Part shown: one piece after another, positions 21,220 through 31,702 of the stretch | Position numbering within the stretch: the stretch's first letter is position 1 | How the letters are laid out: each line of letters starts with the position of its first letter | Source: Blasia pusilla | Lineage: Eukaryota; Marchantiophyta; Marchantiopsida; Blasiales | Reading direction: 5' to 3' | Assembly: GCA_050084515.1 (NCBI GenBank) | Contig: CM114272.1 | Span: 60,264,001-60,328,000 of the forward strand | Length of the DNA stretch: 64,000 nucleotides | Position numbers and translations under genes: made by a program | The notes under the pieces: model-generated | Seen by the model: the letters and a program-made list of their open reading frames with translations, nothing else | Database searches by the model: none | What the model was told of the DNA's origin: nothing

Positions 21220-22461
21220 CTAGGTGACTATCCATGTGAGACAGTTGAGATCCATCGCCTGCCCCAACACCTGTCTCCGTGATGCCTCAGTCATCCCTGG
21301 CACCGCCGTAGTACCGGTAGTGAACCCCATGGCGCGCTCACGCTCATCTGCTGTAGGCTCCTCCAATACTCTGGTCACCTTATCCCAAATCATGCTTGGC
21401 CCTCCCTGACGAAAGGCATGGGATGCTGGGAATCTCACCAACGTAGGTAAGGCTGCCATAAACCCCCCCACCCTATTGGCCATGGCCAACAGTGGTCTAT
21501 CATCCCGTGTCACCACCTGAGATCGACGCCCTGAGCCCAAAATAGCATCCATTGTGAGATGTGGTGCTCTCTGGACTCCATTGTATGCTCGACTCAGTAC
21601 CTCTGATGGTATTAGGTTCGTCCACCACAGTCGTGGACGATGGGAACGTGACCCAACTCTCGTTGCATCTAACAACACAGCAGGTCCCAACCAAGACCTC
21701 ACCTGATGTACACTCGTCATCACACGTGCACGAGTGTCTCCCAATAACGGCATGTTCTCCAAAATGTACGTTGGAGAGCATATCTGACTCTCCTGCAAGT
21801 GTCGTAATACTCGCAGCATCTCCCAAAACATCCCTGACCTCGGATCCTGCAATCCAAATCCTCGGCCAGCTGATGAATGACCCTGACATGGCCATCCAGA
21901 AATCACCAAATGAATGGTTCCAACTCTATCCAGATCCTGCGCCCCCACCAAAGAGATATCGGCGGGTAGCGTATGCTGATATCCCCGTACTGCAGATACT
22001 GGCAACAACTCAGGATACCTCTGGACCAATCTCGCGACGTGATGTAATGATACTCGCCGCGCGGTCTCATCTCTCTCCACATAAAGGTACTGATGCACCC
22101 GTATGCCCGCTTGCAATAGTGCAGCCAATCCGGTGCTAATCCCTCCGAAGAGATCTAACACCCTATCACCCTCCTCTGGGCACTGCCACACAACAGGTGT
22201 GGTATCTAGTGGGGTCATCGTCTCCACTCCAAGAGCCCGATCGCCACGTGACTCTCGCTGCTCTGGGATAAAAAGATGACTCCACGCCTGCCTCACGAGG
22301 TCGTCGGCACTCCTCTGTAACTCCCGATTCGTACCCCACAATGGTGAAGAGGCCTTGCCAACATGGGAAGAGACACCTGCCATGGCATGTCTCTCCGTGG
22401 GACTATCCGCTACTAGGACATCCTCCGCATGTGCGTTCCCCTCCAACAACTCTCCTGGCTA
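21220..22461 (-). pseudogene. DNA (cytosine-5) methyltransferase domain inside gypsy pol
   Basis: 409 or more codons without a stop, the longest open stretch in the element. C5-methyltransferase motifs in canonical order: motif I DLFGGISTG (S-adenosylmethionine site, about residues 99-107, numbered from 22449), motif IV GWPCQ with catalytic Cys188 (codon 21886-21888), ENM in place of motif VI ENV (231-233), motif VIII SRSHRPRLWW (267-276), and a C-terminal motif IX-X region ending LGQAMDLNCLTWIV. Order is I to X, as in DNMT3 or bacterial enzymes and unlike permuted plant DRM enzymes. It would transfer a methyl group to C5 of cytosine. The first ATG is internal; the frame is continuous with protease upstream (three stops between) and RT downstream (three stops between), so it was part of the polyprotein. 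Whether this copy is expressed is unknown. Confidence 0.85.
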
Positions 22462-22602
22462 GCTAACACTACTTGTGAAAGCTGCCAATGTGGTCACAGA
22501 CTCGCCTCGTGATTAACCACCTCGTCCCGCAAACTGCACGGGTAAGTGACTCATCCGACCGTCACCTGACCGCCATCCTGGCCGATAAGCAACGGTCTCC
22601 TC

Positions 22603-22925
22603 CTAGAAGTTTAGGATGAATCCTAGGGGATATAACATTGTACTCCCCACCAACACATCGTACGACTCAGCGGGTGTTGTAATCGCACGTGTGCGTACCA
22701 TAGCACTATCCATCGCATGCTCTGGCTGGACTCTGATAACAATCTCTTGTCGAGTCATATATTGCATGGGTGACACGCCCCCAATCGAGGTCTGTATCTG
22801 GAAGGGACAAGGCTCAATGTCGGCCTTCCGTAACCCCAACGCTAAACACGCCGCCTTCCCTAACATCAAGGGTTGCGCTCCCGAATCAAGTAGGACGCCG
22901 GCTGCGGGTGGTATATGGTCCCCGT
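22603..22925 (-). pseudogene. Retropepsin-like protease (DNMT-gypsy)
   Basis: The active-site motif LLDSGAQPLMLG lies at about 22868-22903 and the C-terminal hallmark SYDVLVGSTMLYPLGF at about 22615-22662. The segment is preceded by an in-frame TAG, then joins gag sequence in the same frame. It would cleave the polyprotein. Confidence 0.8.
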
Positions 22926-24696
22926 CGGACTAACCAAGCGAATACTCCAGCTCGGTTATCCAAGAACACTACTCAGTGTCACCATCGCCGCTCTTGGCCG
23001 GTCGAGTTGGCATATCTACCAACTTCGCCGCCGCCGCATGCCATGACTCTGTGGGAAACGTCTCGAGCACCGGCTCTGAGGGCAAGTCCACCACCTCGTC
23101 AACTACCTTTGAACAAGAAGCAGTCATCTCTCCATGCTCACACAACGTGGCGGCCAACCGGAACACCTCAGCTGGTCCAACTCCCAACGTCGCCAACTCT
23201 ATGGCGGAAAATAGCGGAGTCTGACTCACTCTGGTGGCCACCTCCAACACTATGGTCGACACTCACTCCACTCGAGCCGGCATAGGAGTTGTCACTCCAA
23301 CTCCTCGTGACGTCGACGTAGGTGCCTGAGCTGTAGACACCGCTGGTCGTTGAGGCACCATCGATGATGTGTGTAGTGGCTCTGACAATGTGAATGACTG
23401 TGGAATCCTGGCCTGCCGTCCATCGGTCCCCTCTGGTGGGTCAATCTCAACTCCACCTCTCGATGGCTCGGTGCCTCTCGCAGCACCCCGAGTCACTGCT
23501 GCAATTGCCTCAACCTGGGCTGCACTACACATGAATCCCATACTGGCGAGATCCTCACCTTGGTCAGGGTAAGAGGTAGAAGCTGGAGTCACACTAGCTG
23601 CTCGCAGCTCTGTGCCTTCCCTAAGCTGCATCATCGTCATGGCAACAATCCTCTGCTCCAACTGATCGATGTGGGAGAGAAGTGCCGGCTCTGGTGCTCT
23701 TGCTCCATCTCCTCTGGCTGGTGGTGGTCCTCTACCACCACGTCCAGGAAGAACTCCCCGACCTTCTCCAGGACGACCGCCCCAGGCCCTCGGCCTACCT
23801 CTGGACGTGCCCCTCGGCGAAGGTCAAAACATCTATCCCTAGTGTGACCATATCTATGGCAATGGTCACACTGGTGCTATGGTGGGGCCATCCTCTGTGG
23901 TTCCTGAGCAATCGGAGGCGTTGGTGGTCCTCTCCCATGCTGTGGGCAGTCTCTCTGCCTATGGGCCCCTCCACACGTCCAACAAGACCACATCGGTCCC
24001 TGCTGGGCAACATATGTAGGTGCGGGTCATTGCCTCATAGGCTCACGGTACCCACCGTGCTCTCTAGGCACACTGGCCCGCTCTCGTGATACTGGTGCTC
24101 GCTGTGGCACTTGTGGGGTCACCGTCGCTCGTGGACCCGTCGACTCTCGAGAAAATCCAGCGGTCACTACCTGCTCTTCACTCATGTTGAGCTCAATACG
24201 CTCAGACAACTCAAAGACCACCTTCAATGTGGGCTTTTGCCAGGTGAATCAAAGACCGCATCTCGGACTCTCCTCCGTAGTTCTCGGTCCGAACCCGTAC
24301 CAATCTTTGGGATCGGACTGCGCCTCGATCACTCCAAACGTAGCAATGATCAGCCTCCTCATGCGTGTGAATGCCTCTCTCGACTCTCACCCAATCGTTC
24401 TTTGAAAATCAGAGACTCTTCAGCTTGTCGATGCGTACACCCTGATAGCTCTTCCCCAATTGTGGGAAGAACTCCACTGTGGGGCTGAAGCTGGGTGGCC
24501 CTCTACCACCAGAGGTCTTTGCCACATCGCCTGTCTCACTGCCCTCCTCTCCATCTAGTCTCCGGGCTGATGGTGTGGGTCTCTCTGCTCTCACAATCCC
24601 ATCATATGCCTCGCGACCACTAGTGGACACATACCCTGGAGCCCAATACATCCTCCAAGCATCGATCTCTACTGAATATAGTGATCAAAACTCCAT
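22926..24696 (-). pseudogene. Gag with two zinc knuckles (DNMT-gypsy)
   Basis: Capsid region with several stops. Two CCHC knuckles are readable: CWTCGGAHRQRDC at about 23945-23985 (CX2CX3HX4C) and CDHCHRYGHTRDRC at about 23843-23884 (CX2CX4HX4C). They bind RNA in this family. The segments at 22969-23262, 23263-23661 and 24409-24651 are in the same frame as pol. A plausible start is the ATG at 24696; an ATG at 24759 is followed by a TAG that copy 2 also has, so that one is probably leader. Confidence 0.7.
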
Positions 24697-24759
24697 GTAG
24701 TCATCCGCCGTATATCCACCAACATGCTACACATGAAAAGAATTTACACTTGTCACCAT

Positions 24760-25743
24760 CACTGCACCCATCTAGCACCAGCTACTACCCGATACCCAAC
24801 ACTCTTAATCACACACGACAAGTGCGGGAAAAGGGACTCGAATGGGTAACCTGATCACGCCCTCCAACCTGCTGCACCGTCAACATGCACTCCTCCACAT
24901 GAGATGACAATCTCCGCAACACAACACTCCCTCGACCAACACGTCGATCCTCCCGTCAACAGATGCGGACAACCCGTCGGCATCATGCACACTGCCCCTC
25001 CATCGTAAACTCTCGCAGCGTCCTGTCGCGCCCCAAAAACATCATGTCACGCCCGCTGTCCACCTTGTCGGTCACTCAGCACGTTGACGTCCTCCCCGCC
25101 ATCACGTTGCCCATGCGTCACTGTGTTCGCCTGACCGACCTCGTCCGTGCTACCAACCACGTTTGCTACAACTGTCCGACTGACTATGGTCGGTGCTACC
25201 ACGTTGGAGGGGGGGGGAAACTTGGGGAAACTTGGATCTGCGGCCCTATGCGGCCCCTTGGGCCCTAAATGCGGGGGAGGGGTAAATCGCGCCTTTTGCT
25301 CGTCGCGCCCGTCGCTTCGCGACTACTGCCGTCGCGCTCGCGTGTCCGCGCTCTAGCCCGTCCGCGCCCAGCCCGTGTGCGCTCCAGCCCGTCCGCGTCC
25401 CTGGCGCGTGACCTAACCCTAGACCGGCCGCGACCTAGCTAACCGTCTCTACTTAACAGCCCCCGGCGGCTGCAAGACCCAAACTTTCCTTTCTTCTCTC
25501 TCCCGACACCCTCACTTACGTACACCTGACGCCCCACCACACACTACACTCGGCTGCTATCCCCCATCAATCCGCACCAGCAAAATCTGAGAAAAATGGA
25601 CAGCGCTTCCGCCCACGGCCTTCCAAACAGAAAAATGACACACAAAACGTCACACAAACCTCTCCAGGGGCTCCCGAGCAAGGCAACTCGCTTGCCTACC
25701 TACAAACAACGAATTCCCATCAGCCCCTTGACATCTTTCTCAT
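24760..25743 (-). other. 5' leader of DNMT-gypsy copy 1, very CpG-rich in part
   Basis: Sequence between 5' LTR and gag. Parts match the plus-strand copy at 61367-61600 and 63670-64000, which shows it belongs to the element. The stretch 25200-25450 is strongly CpG-rich with repeated CCCGTCCGCG-like words and includes a run of nine G near 25210. No canonical tRNA primer site recognised beside the LTR. Confidence 0.65.
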
Positions 25744-26225
25744 GTAAAAATAAAGAGTAGTAAAAATGGCACACCGAGCCTAAAACTCCACTCCTCAATC
25801 TACATCGGCATATCGAGCCTCGTCCACCCTGTGCTATCAAGGAATCCGGACGCTAGCACCCTAGTCCTAGCTCACACACATACAAGGAAGGTGCTCCAAT
25901 GGCCCAACATGAGAAAGATGGCTTAGGAAAGCCATCTTCCTCTCTTATATAGGATTGGGAAGAGCCAAAAGGCTCTTCCCCTAAAAATAGCCCTTCCCTT
26001 GGTAACCTGCGCCCACATGTTACCAGAGGTGGGTGACATGGTCAACAAGTCACCCGGTTGTGAAAGACCTTAACATGAAAGTTGTGAGAAACGGCGTTCC
26101 TGACACAATGGACCTATCCTCAACCTCATCCGACACCGTGGGAAAAAGTTACACTCAAGATAGTCCGTTGGCTCTTACGCCCTATCCACGATAGATCTCG
26201 GCCTATCGGTTACTCAGATGTGACA
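25744..26225 (-). repeat. 5' LTR of DNMT-gypsy copy 1
   Basis: About 480 bp with TG..CA ends, closely matching 17141-17621. A TATATAAG box at 25944-25951 (minus strand) is a likely core promoter for the element's RNA. Confidence 0.85.
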
Positions 26226-26230
26226 CGTGT

Positions 26231-26470
26231 GTTATCCAAGCCTCTCATTATGAGAGTGGGTTTGGTTTGACATGAGAGAGAGTGCACACCATGAAGAGCT
26301 TGGTGTGAGGCATTGTTGTTGTGATGGAAAGATTTGATTGATCAATTTAATTGGAGATATTTTAGTACTTCTCGTCTCGTTGTATATATTCCATGAGTTA
26401 GCATGGGATCGTGTATGTTCAGTGACAGCAATGTATGTTGTGTAGCGATGTGTATGTGCACAAAAATATA
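26231..26470 (+). repeat. Dispersed repeat segment, partner of 32750-32975
   Basis: The start (about 26231-26272, with 'gggtttggtttgacatgaga') recurs inverted at about 32927-32970. The end (about 26430-26465) resembles part of repeat A at 16996-17140. It is probably part of another LTR or non-autonomous family into which, or beside which, the DNMT-gypsy inserted. Boundaries unresolved. Confidence 0.45.
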
Positions 26471-28357
26471 AACAAAGATGATCCATAAACTCATAACTTG
26501 GATACAATCAACAACATATAATATGAAAGAGACCATTGTGGGTTTCCTAGCAAGGATTCCTTCACTTGCTTGATGACAAGTGAATTTGAATACAAATTTT
26601 GTAACAAGCAACAAGGGAATGACTCCTAAATTAGCAATTGGTGACAACTATTTCTATGAAGAATATTATAATATTATCTTTAAAAATGTGAATACTTGAA
26701 TAAGATGCTTCAATCTCCCTTGATATTCAAACTATTTTCTAGGAAAGACTTATTCCCTAGTTTTTCCTTTACAGCTAGACGTGATTCTTCTAAGTGATCT
26801 CTCCAACGTCCACAACTTCCTACTTGTATGGTGTGTCCTAAATATTTCTTGCTAACTTTGCATGGTCATCCATGTTGGTTCTTGATTTTTTCATGATCAC
26901 CCAAAATATCCCTACTTGCAAAGAAATATGATAGAATATCCTTGTTCTCAATTTCCATAGTTTTAGGTATGCTTATACTTTGATTGTCCGTGTTTTGATA
27001 ATAATTTCATACAGTTCAATGGATTTGAAAAATTTTGTATTATGTGAGATAAATTGAATGAAACTGCTCGGATCCACCTCGTTGATATGCCAACATACCA
27101 AACATCAATTCTTGCTATCCATCTTGTATTCTTGATTACGCTAGAGGCATTCATGACCTCAATAAAATATTCTCCAGCCATAAACACTAACACAAGAGGC
27201 CTTCCTTGTAAATGGTCCAATTGTGGTTAGAAATCTTATATTTGCATTCTTTCCCTATCTCCATCATCCTTAATTTTCATATTTATTTCAACATGGGTCT
27301 TGCACCATTATAAGTCTTTACGTTGCATCCAATCTAGATTGGGTCTAGAATATACAGACCCCAATCAAGCAACCATCCTTGATGCCTCTTGGAAGTGGGG
27401 ATTCTTTGTATAGTTGAAGGACCAACGTACGTTAGAAAGGCATTACATGTCCTTGAGATTTTGATTTTCCAAAAGGAGGTCAATACACCAATGGTGTTGT
27501 CTTAGTTTTGGCATTCGAACCTCGGGAAAATCTAGCCCAAAAATTTTCACCCTCAACCCAATACAAAAGATTGAGATGGAATGTAAAATCACAATTGACT
27601 CCAATAGTATTTGTTAGGAAATCGCAAACTTAATTACGTACTAATTTTTGTAATTAATGTCATCTCCCTCATAAAGATGTCTAAAAACCATTATATGCCT
27701 TTTAATTAATCGCTTGACTTTTGTCTTACAATTTGTACACATAAATTGGTGGACCATGGGATTTGAATGAATGTATATTGGGAATTTTATGTAATTTGCT
27801 CTAAGTACATAAAGTGTGGATGGGAATTTGAATCTAAGCAATTGAATATTTTTAATTTTTTTTTATTAAATAACTAGTAAGGTGTGCTTACTATACATAG
27901 TGAATTGAACCTTAAAATTTACTTATGGCAAATACGTGTAAATTTTAAGTGTTCTATGCAATTTTTAGGTCTAGAGTCGCATGTCAAAGGTGCTGAAAGG
28001 TATGGGTGTAGATTTGCGCTATGCTCGGAACTAACAACATGTTATTGTCCATGTTATGAATTTTTTTTTTATTACCCCATTTTCAGGTATCAAACAAAAC
28101 AACTTTTTCAAATAAGAAACTTTCCTTCCATAAACCAGAAGAGATGAATTAATTTGGGGTGAAATCTAAGAGAGACTAAGTTATGAATAAGAATATCCAC
28201 TTTAAGTTGTAGGTTTGGATTATGAACATGTTCTAACGTATGTCTGAATCCAGAATGAATTAGCGTCCAAAGTTCAAATTTACAAGACAAACCTAGGGGG
28301 AAACAGTTGCTTCGGAAGTAGACGGAACGAGCGACTAGCGTCATCAAGACATGAACG
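26471..28357. other. Intergenic, AT-rich, no gene seen
   Basis: No protein family recognised. It includes the 3' flank of the polyphenol oxidase gene. Confidence 0.5.
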
Positions 28358-29521
28358 CTAGGGAAGCCATGAAGCTTTTGGCACATGATCGTAAGAGTAA
28401 CCCAACTTCCGGATGTCCAGCGAGTCCGAGACTTTCACTCTAGTTAGTTGGGCGTTTTCATCCGAGAAGAGAAACTCCGCGTTCAACCAATCTGGATCAG
28501 TCGGATTCTTCCGCTGCGCACCTAGGCCAAGCCACAGTTCCCACAGCCTGTCTAGATTCGCGTGGTGCGGATAGAAAACGGGATCTCTCGCAGCGAATTG
28601 CGCCTGCCTCATGTCGCGCCCTATCCAAGCGTGAAGGGCCACGTGGGCCGTGACTTCCAGACTCCCACCATCCCCGTATCGATGACGTGGCGCAGCGTCA
28701 CCTGCCCGGAGCTCCCGACCGAAGTATCGTCGCGCGGATTTTGCCCCCGTCACGACGGCCTTCGTCATGATCTCGTTGTTTCGCGCCAATAGGAGCCCCT
28801 CCGTCGCGACAACGGAGCGATTCTTCGCGGGGTCGATGAATCCGAGGTCCACGACCTTACAATCGACCGTTACGTCCGATCTATTCCCATCGTAGAGCGA
28901 CGTGGACGGATCCAGATACAGCGTAGGGAACTTGTTGCCAGCTTTGAAACACCCACCGCGACGTCGCGGCGGAGGAACGCTGGAGGACCCGTCGAAGTCC
29001 CAGTGCCAGAAATATATGCTGAATTGGGGGTCGCCTAGCAGCCCCTGCAGTATGCGCTCGTGGAAATAGAGGAACAGCCGGTGAAAGGGGAGGAACAACC
29101 ACCCGTAGTGGACGTCGACGGGAGCGCCATCTTGGACGAAGGAGAGCATACTATACGCGCAGTGCAGGCGCCACTGGCTCTCGAACGATCGCGGATCCTC
29201 CGATGGCAGAGCGCGCATCAGCTCGTAGCCCCTCCGCAGCTTACGGGCGTATTCTTCGTCCGCGCACTGCAGCGCTTTCCTCACTCTTAGAGGTTTGGAG
29301 GAATTGAACTCGGGAATGCGGAAATTAACGATGTCTCGGCCCTTCTTCGTTCGAGGGCAGCACTGAGGAGAGGAGAATGTGCCGCATCCCTCGAAGCTGA
29401 TCTTCACGGGAGCGGCGTGAACTGCAACCGGGCCAAACTTAACGCCGCTTCGCAGATCGCAAACGAACGCTGCTGTCAGCCATAGAAGAAAAGACGTGAC
29501 GTCGAGCACCCTCGACCCCAT
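28358..29521 (-). CDS. Secreted polyphenol oxidase (catechol oxidase/tyrosinase family), single exon, short form
   Basis: 387 residues from the ATG at 29521; the open frame reaches further upstream only through non-ATG codons, and the TATA box supports this start. A hydrophobic signal sequence (residues about 8-21, SFLLWLTAAFVC) suggests export, not plastid import. The type-3 copper site is complete: CuA His120, His138, His147 (FLPFHRLFLYFHE) and CuB His293, His297, His320 (HVALHAW, HHANLDRLW). The PPO1_DWL domain follows (DPDWLNAEFLF.. to ..YSYDHVPKASWLP). Odd points: the cysteine that forms the thioether with the second CuA histidine in plant enzymes (HCAYC) is Ser124 here (HCAYS), and the protein stops at the end of DWL, without the C-terminal KFDV shielding domain. 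The family oxidises o-diphenols to quinones in defence and browning. Activity is likely but not certain. Confidence 0.88.
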   Translation of the reverse strand: MGSRVLDVTSFLLWLTAAFVCDLRSGVKFGPVAVHAAPVKISFEGCGTFSSPQCCPRTKKGRDIVNFRIPEFNSSKPLRVRKALQCADEEYARKLRRGYELMRALPSEDPRSFESQWRLHCAYSMLSFVQDGAPVDVHYGWLFLPFHRLFLYFHERILQGLLGDPQFSIYFWHWDFDGSSSVPPPRRRGGCFKAGNKFPTLYLDPSTSLYDGNRSDVTVDCKVVDLGFIDPAKNRSVVATEGLLLARNNEIMTKAVVTGAKSARRYFGRELRAGDAAPRHRYGDGGSLEVTAHVALHAWIGRDMRQAQFAARDPVFYPHHANLDRLWELWLGLGAQRKNPTDPDWLNAEFLFSDENAQLTRVKVSDSLDIRKLGYSYDHVPKASWLP

Positions 29522-29699
29522 CGATCCCTCGGCCACTGCTACGTACCTACAAAGTGGAGATTTCCTGGGTCTTGACTTTCGAGTTCGATATTGACAGATG
29601 TGACTTCTATCGAATCGGAGATTAGCAGGTGCGACTGAGATCGAAATTGGCGAGCCACTCACCGAGTTGGCAGTGGACCGGAATGCAATGCCCGTCTTG

Positions 29700-29708
29700 T
29701 TATATATA
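29700..29708 (-). promoter_or_regulatory. TATA box of the polyphenol oxidase gene
   Basis: On the minus strand this reads TATATATAA. Transcription starting about 30 bases downstream would give a 5' UTR of some 150 nt before the ATG at 29521, and this helps choose that start. Confidence 0.55.
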
Positions 29709-29719
29709 CTACTTGTGCA

Positions 29720-31429
29720 CTCTCTTTCAAGCAGGCTTTAATTTGCTCTCAGCCCTAGTCAGTACGCAAGCTCTCAAGAAACCCTTCGCTTTCGCCAGCG
29801 TCGTCTATGGAAAACGAAAGCAAGATGTGCTGATAGATCTATTCCATCTTCTCAGCCATCGAAAGTCTCACGTAAGGTTTCGAGATCACGGCTAGCGCCA
29901 GCGATGGAAAGATTTGCGGTTTCATGCTTGGCACCGACGCCTTGAAGTCTGATCACGTGAAGTCTACCCATATCGAACAAAGACATGTGTATGTATGACA
30001 AGCACGAAACCTCCGATCCATGTGCGAGTCCCATTCTTAGCTCCAGTTGCATCTCCACAAATCGCAAAACCTGTGATCTACGGAGCCCATAAGCATACAG
30101 CAGCAATGATCCAAGGATCCGGGGTTACCAGTAATCGTAGCCGGTTAACATCACAAATGACGTTTCATTTAAAATTGGTCGGGGAAAAACTGGCAGGAAA
30201 TGGGGCGTTTTTTTTGTATAGCGTATCTGAAAACCGAGTCGGAATCCAGTTTTACCGCTCCCGGTTCTGAAATACGGGCCATTTGCCGCTTTTGTGAAAA
30301 AGCTCTATGGACCCTGGACAGCACAGGCCGATTCATGTTCCAAATTCAAATCTTTGCGTTCACTCCGCGCACATATAAATGCCACGAAACTGACGCTCAC
30401 AAGACTTTAATTCTAGATTTAAAATGTTAGCATTTCGCAATAAGTTACACTGAAACATTAGATAGGTCGTTGGTACACGTGTACGTTAGTAAGCGTTGTT
30501 GCAGTTACCTGAGGGGAGATCGAACGGCTACCTCCTTTGACCCATGGAAGGGCCAACAATGTTTTCTCTGTTGCCAAACGTACAAACTTTCCCACCAATT
30601 GGAATTAGGACATGTAGACTTCATTTTCAGATCGAATGAATAAAGTACTAATATTCTCGGGTGTTACGTGTTTGGTATTGCATGGTCATGTAAGGAAAAT
30701 GTCATCTGAATTTTTTATTAAATGAGTTATATTGTGTGCGAATATTGGGACTTCCCAACATTGACCTCTAGGAATTCCTAGTATCCACTTTTGAAAAGGC
30801 ATGTATAATTACCTTGTCACATCCAAGAGTTTGGCAGGGGGACTTATTGATAGTTATTGCAAATACATATAAAGAAGGAAATTGGACTCTTCATAAATCA
30901 AATGGTAAACTAGAGTAAGCGAAACTAGAGGAATGCACGGAATATAAATCTGATCCCCCATGTTCTTCCTAACCACTATCTCTGCATAAATAGTTCTATT
31001 CTAAGAGTCCATGGACAGCCAATTCCATTCAAGTTTCATTTTCTTCACTCAACACTAATGTCATCATTTTTGGTTAATTAAAATACTTCTATATGGAGTT
31101 TTTTCCTTCATGGTTGATAACGATTTCTGAAGGAAAAATTAGGACTTAATTTTCCATTCGGAATCTTTCTTGTTTTGACTAGCACTATAACAAATGCAAT
31201 TTATCTTGAGTTAAACTAGTACGTAATTTTATCTGCACTATGCACGGGAAAAAACAAAAAGGTTGGAAAAAGCATACTTGTTTGAACATGTCTTGAAGTC
31301 TTCAGATAAGCCATCTTGCACCCATTCTTGGACTACTCTCGGCATGGCTTGCGACCCTTGATTCAAGTTTCTTGTAGTTCCCAAAAAAGAAAGCCACTCC
31401 CACCAGCTTGGATGCGTGCCCACACCCTT
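29720..31429. other. Intergenic, no gene seen
   Basis: Upstream region of the polyphenol oxidase gene, then AT-rich spacer. Short open frames here have no recognisable domain. Confidence 0.5.
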
Positions 31430-31702
31430 GCTGGACGAGGTAGAGATGGGAGTGATGCATGCATTGCAAGGCGGGGGGTTGGGGGTGGGGAGGGATCAAG
31501 TATAGGGATGCAAGCCCCACGAAACCGGTGCGGGCTCGGCCAGCCTGGGTGCCTGCTACGAGCTCGGAGCGCTCTAGGGGAAGGCTCGGATGTGGGTCGC
31601 GGGTACCTAAGGAGCATGTTTGTGGATATGTGCTAACTAGTCCATTTCCGCACAACCTTGATCACTCCGCGCATACAGACTTTGCCTATGTGCAACTTTG
31701 GA
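31430..31702 (-). mobile_element. GC-rich TIR element remnant (CATGTCC family)
   Basis: A GC-rich core (31440-31610) with GCGGGC words is followed by two terminus-like sequences, TTTCCGCACAACC (about 31644-31656) and GACTTTGCCTATGTGCAACTT (about 31679-31700). Left end not resolved. Confidence 0.45.

Larger units (their letters stand above)
17141..26225 (-). mobile_element. Ty3/gypsy LTR retrotransposon encoding a DNA methyltransferase and a PHD finger (DNMT-gypsy, copy 1)
   Basis: A nearly complete element: LTRs at 17141-17621 and 25744-26225, a GC-rich leader, then one minus-strand gag-pol. The order is gag (two zinc knuckles), protease, C5-cytosine methyltransferase, RT, RNase H, integrase (zinc-binding, catalytic core) and C-terminal PHD finger. 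From about 24696 to 18880 all recognised domains share one reading frame, interrupted only by stop codons. A frameshift follows inside the integrase. The LTRs differ at a scatter of positions, so insertion was fairly recent on a genomic scale. A second copy of the family starts at 60885 on the plus strand. Retrotransposons that captured methyltransferases were published from dinoflagellates and charophyte algae (de Mendoza and colleagues, 2018); this looks like a land-plant relative of the charophyte type. Confidence 0.85.

Noticed and set aside
21561-22139. 192-codon plus-strand frame
   Set aside because: Shadow of the methyltransferase domain, which has clear catalytic motifs on the minus strand.
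27370-27560. Short stretch reading WKWGFF, reminiscent of a second 2-oxoglutarate dioxygenase
   Set aside because: The next codons are out of family, a stop follows at once, and no iron-binding motif is found nearby.
29522-29662. Upstream extension of the polyphenol oxidase frame by 47 codons
   Set aside because: It starts at GTG, is basic and unlike a signal or transit peptide; the ATG at 29521 begins a clear signal sequence and fits the TATA box.
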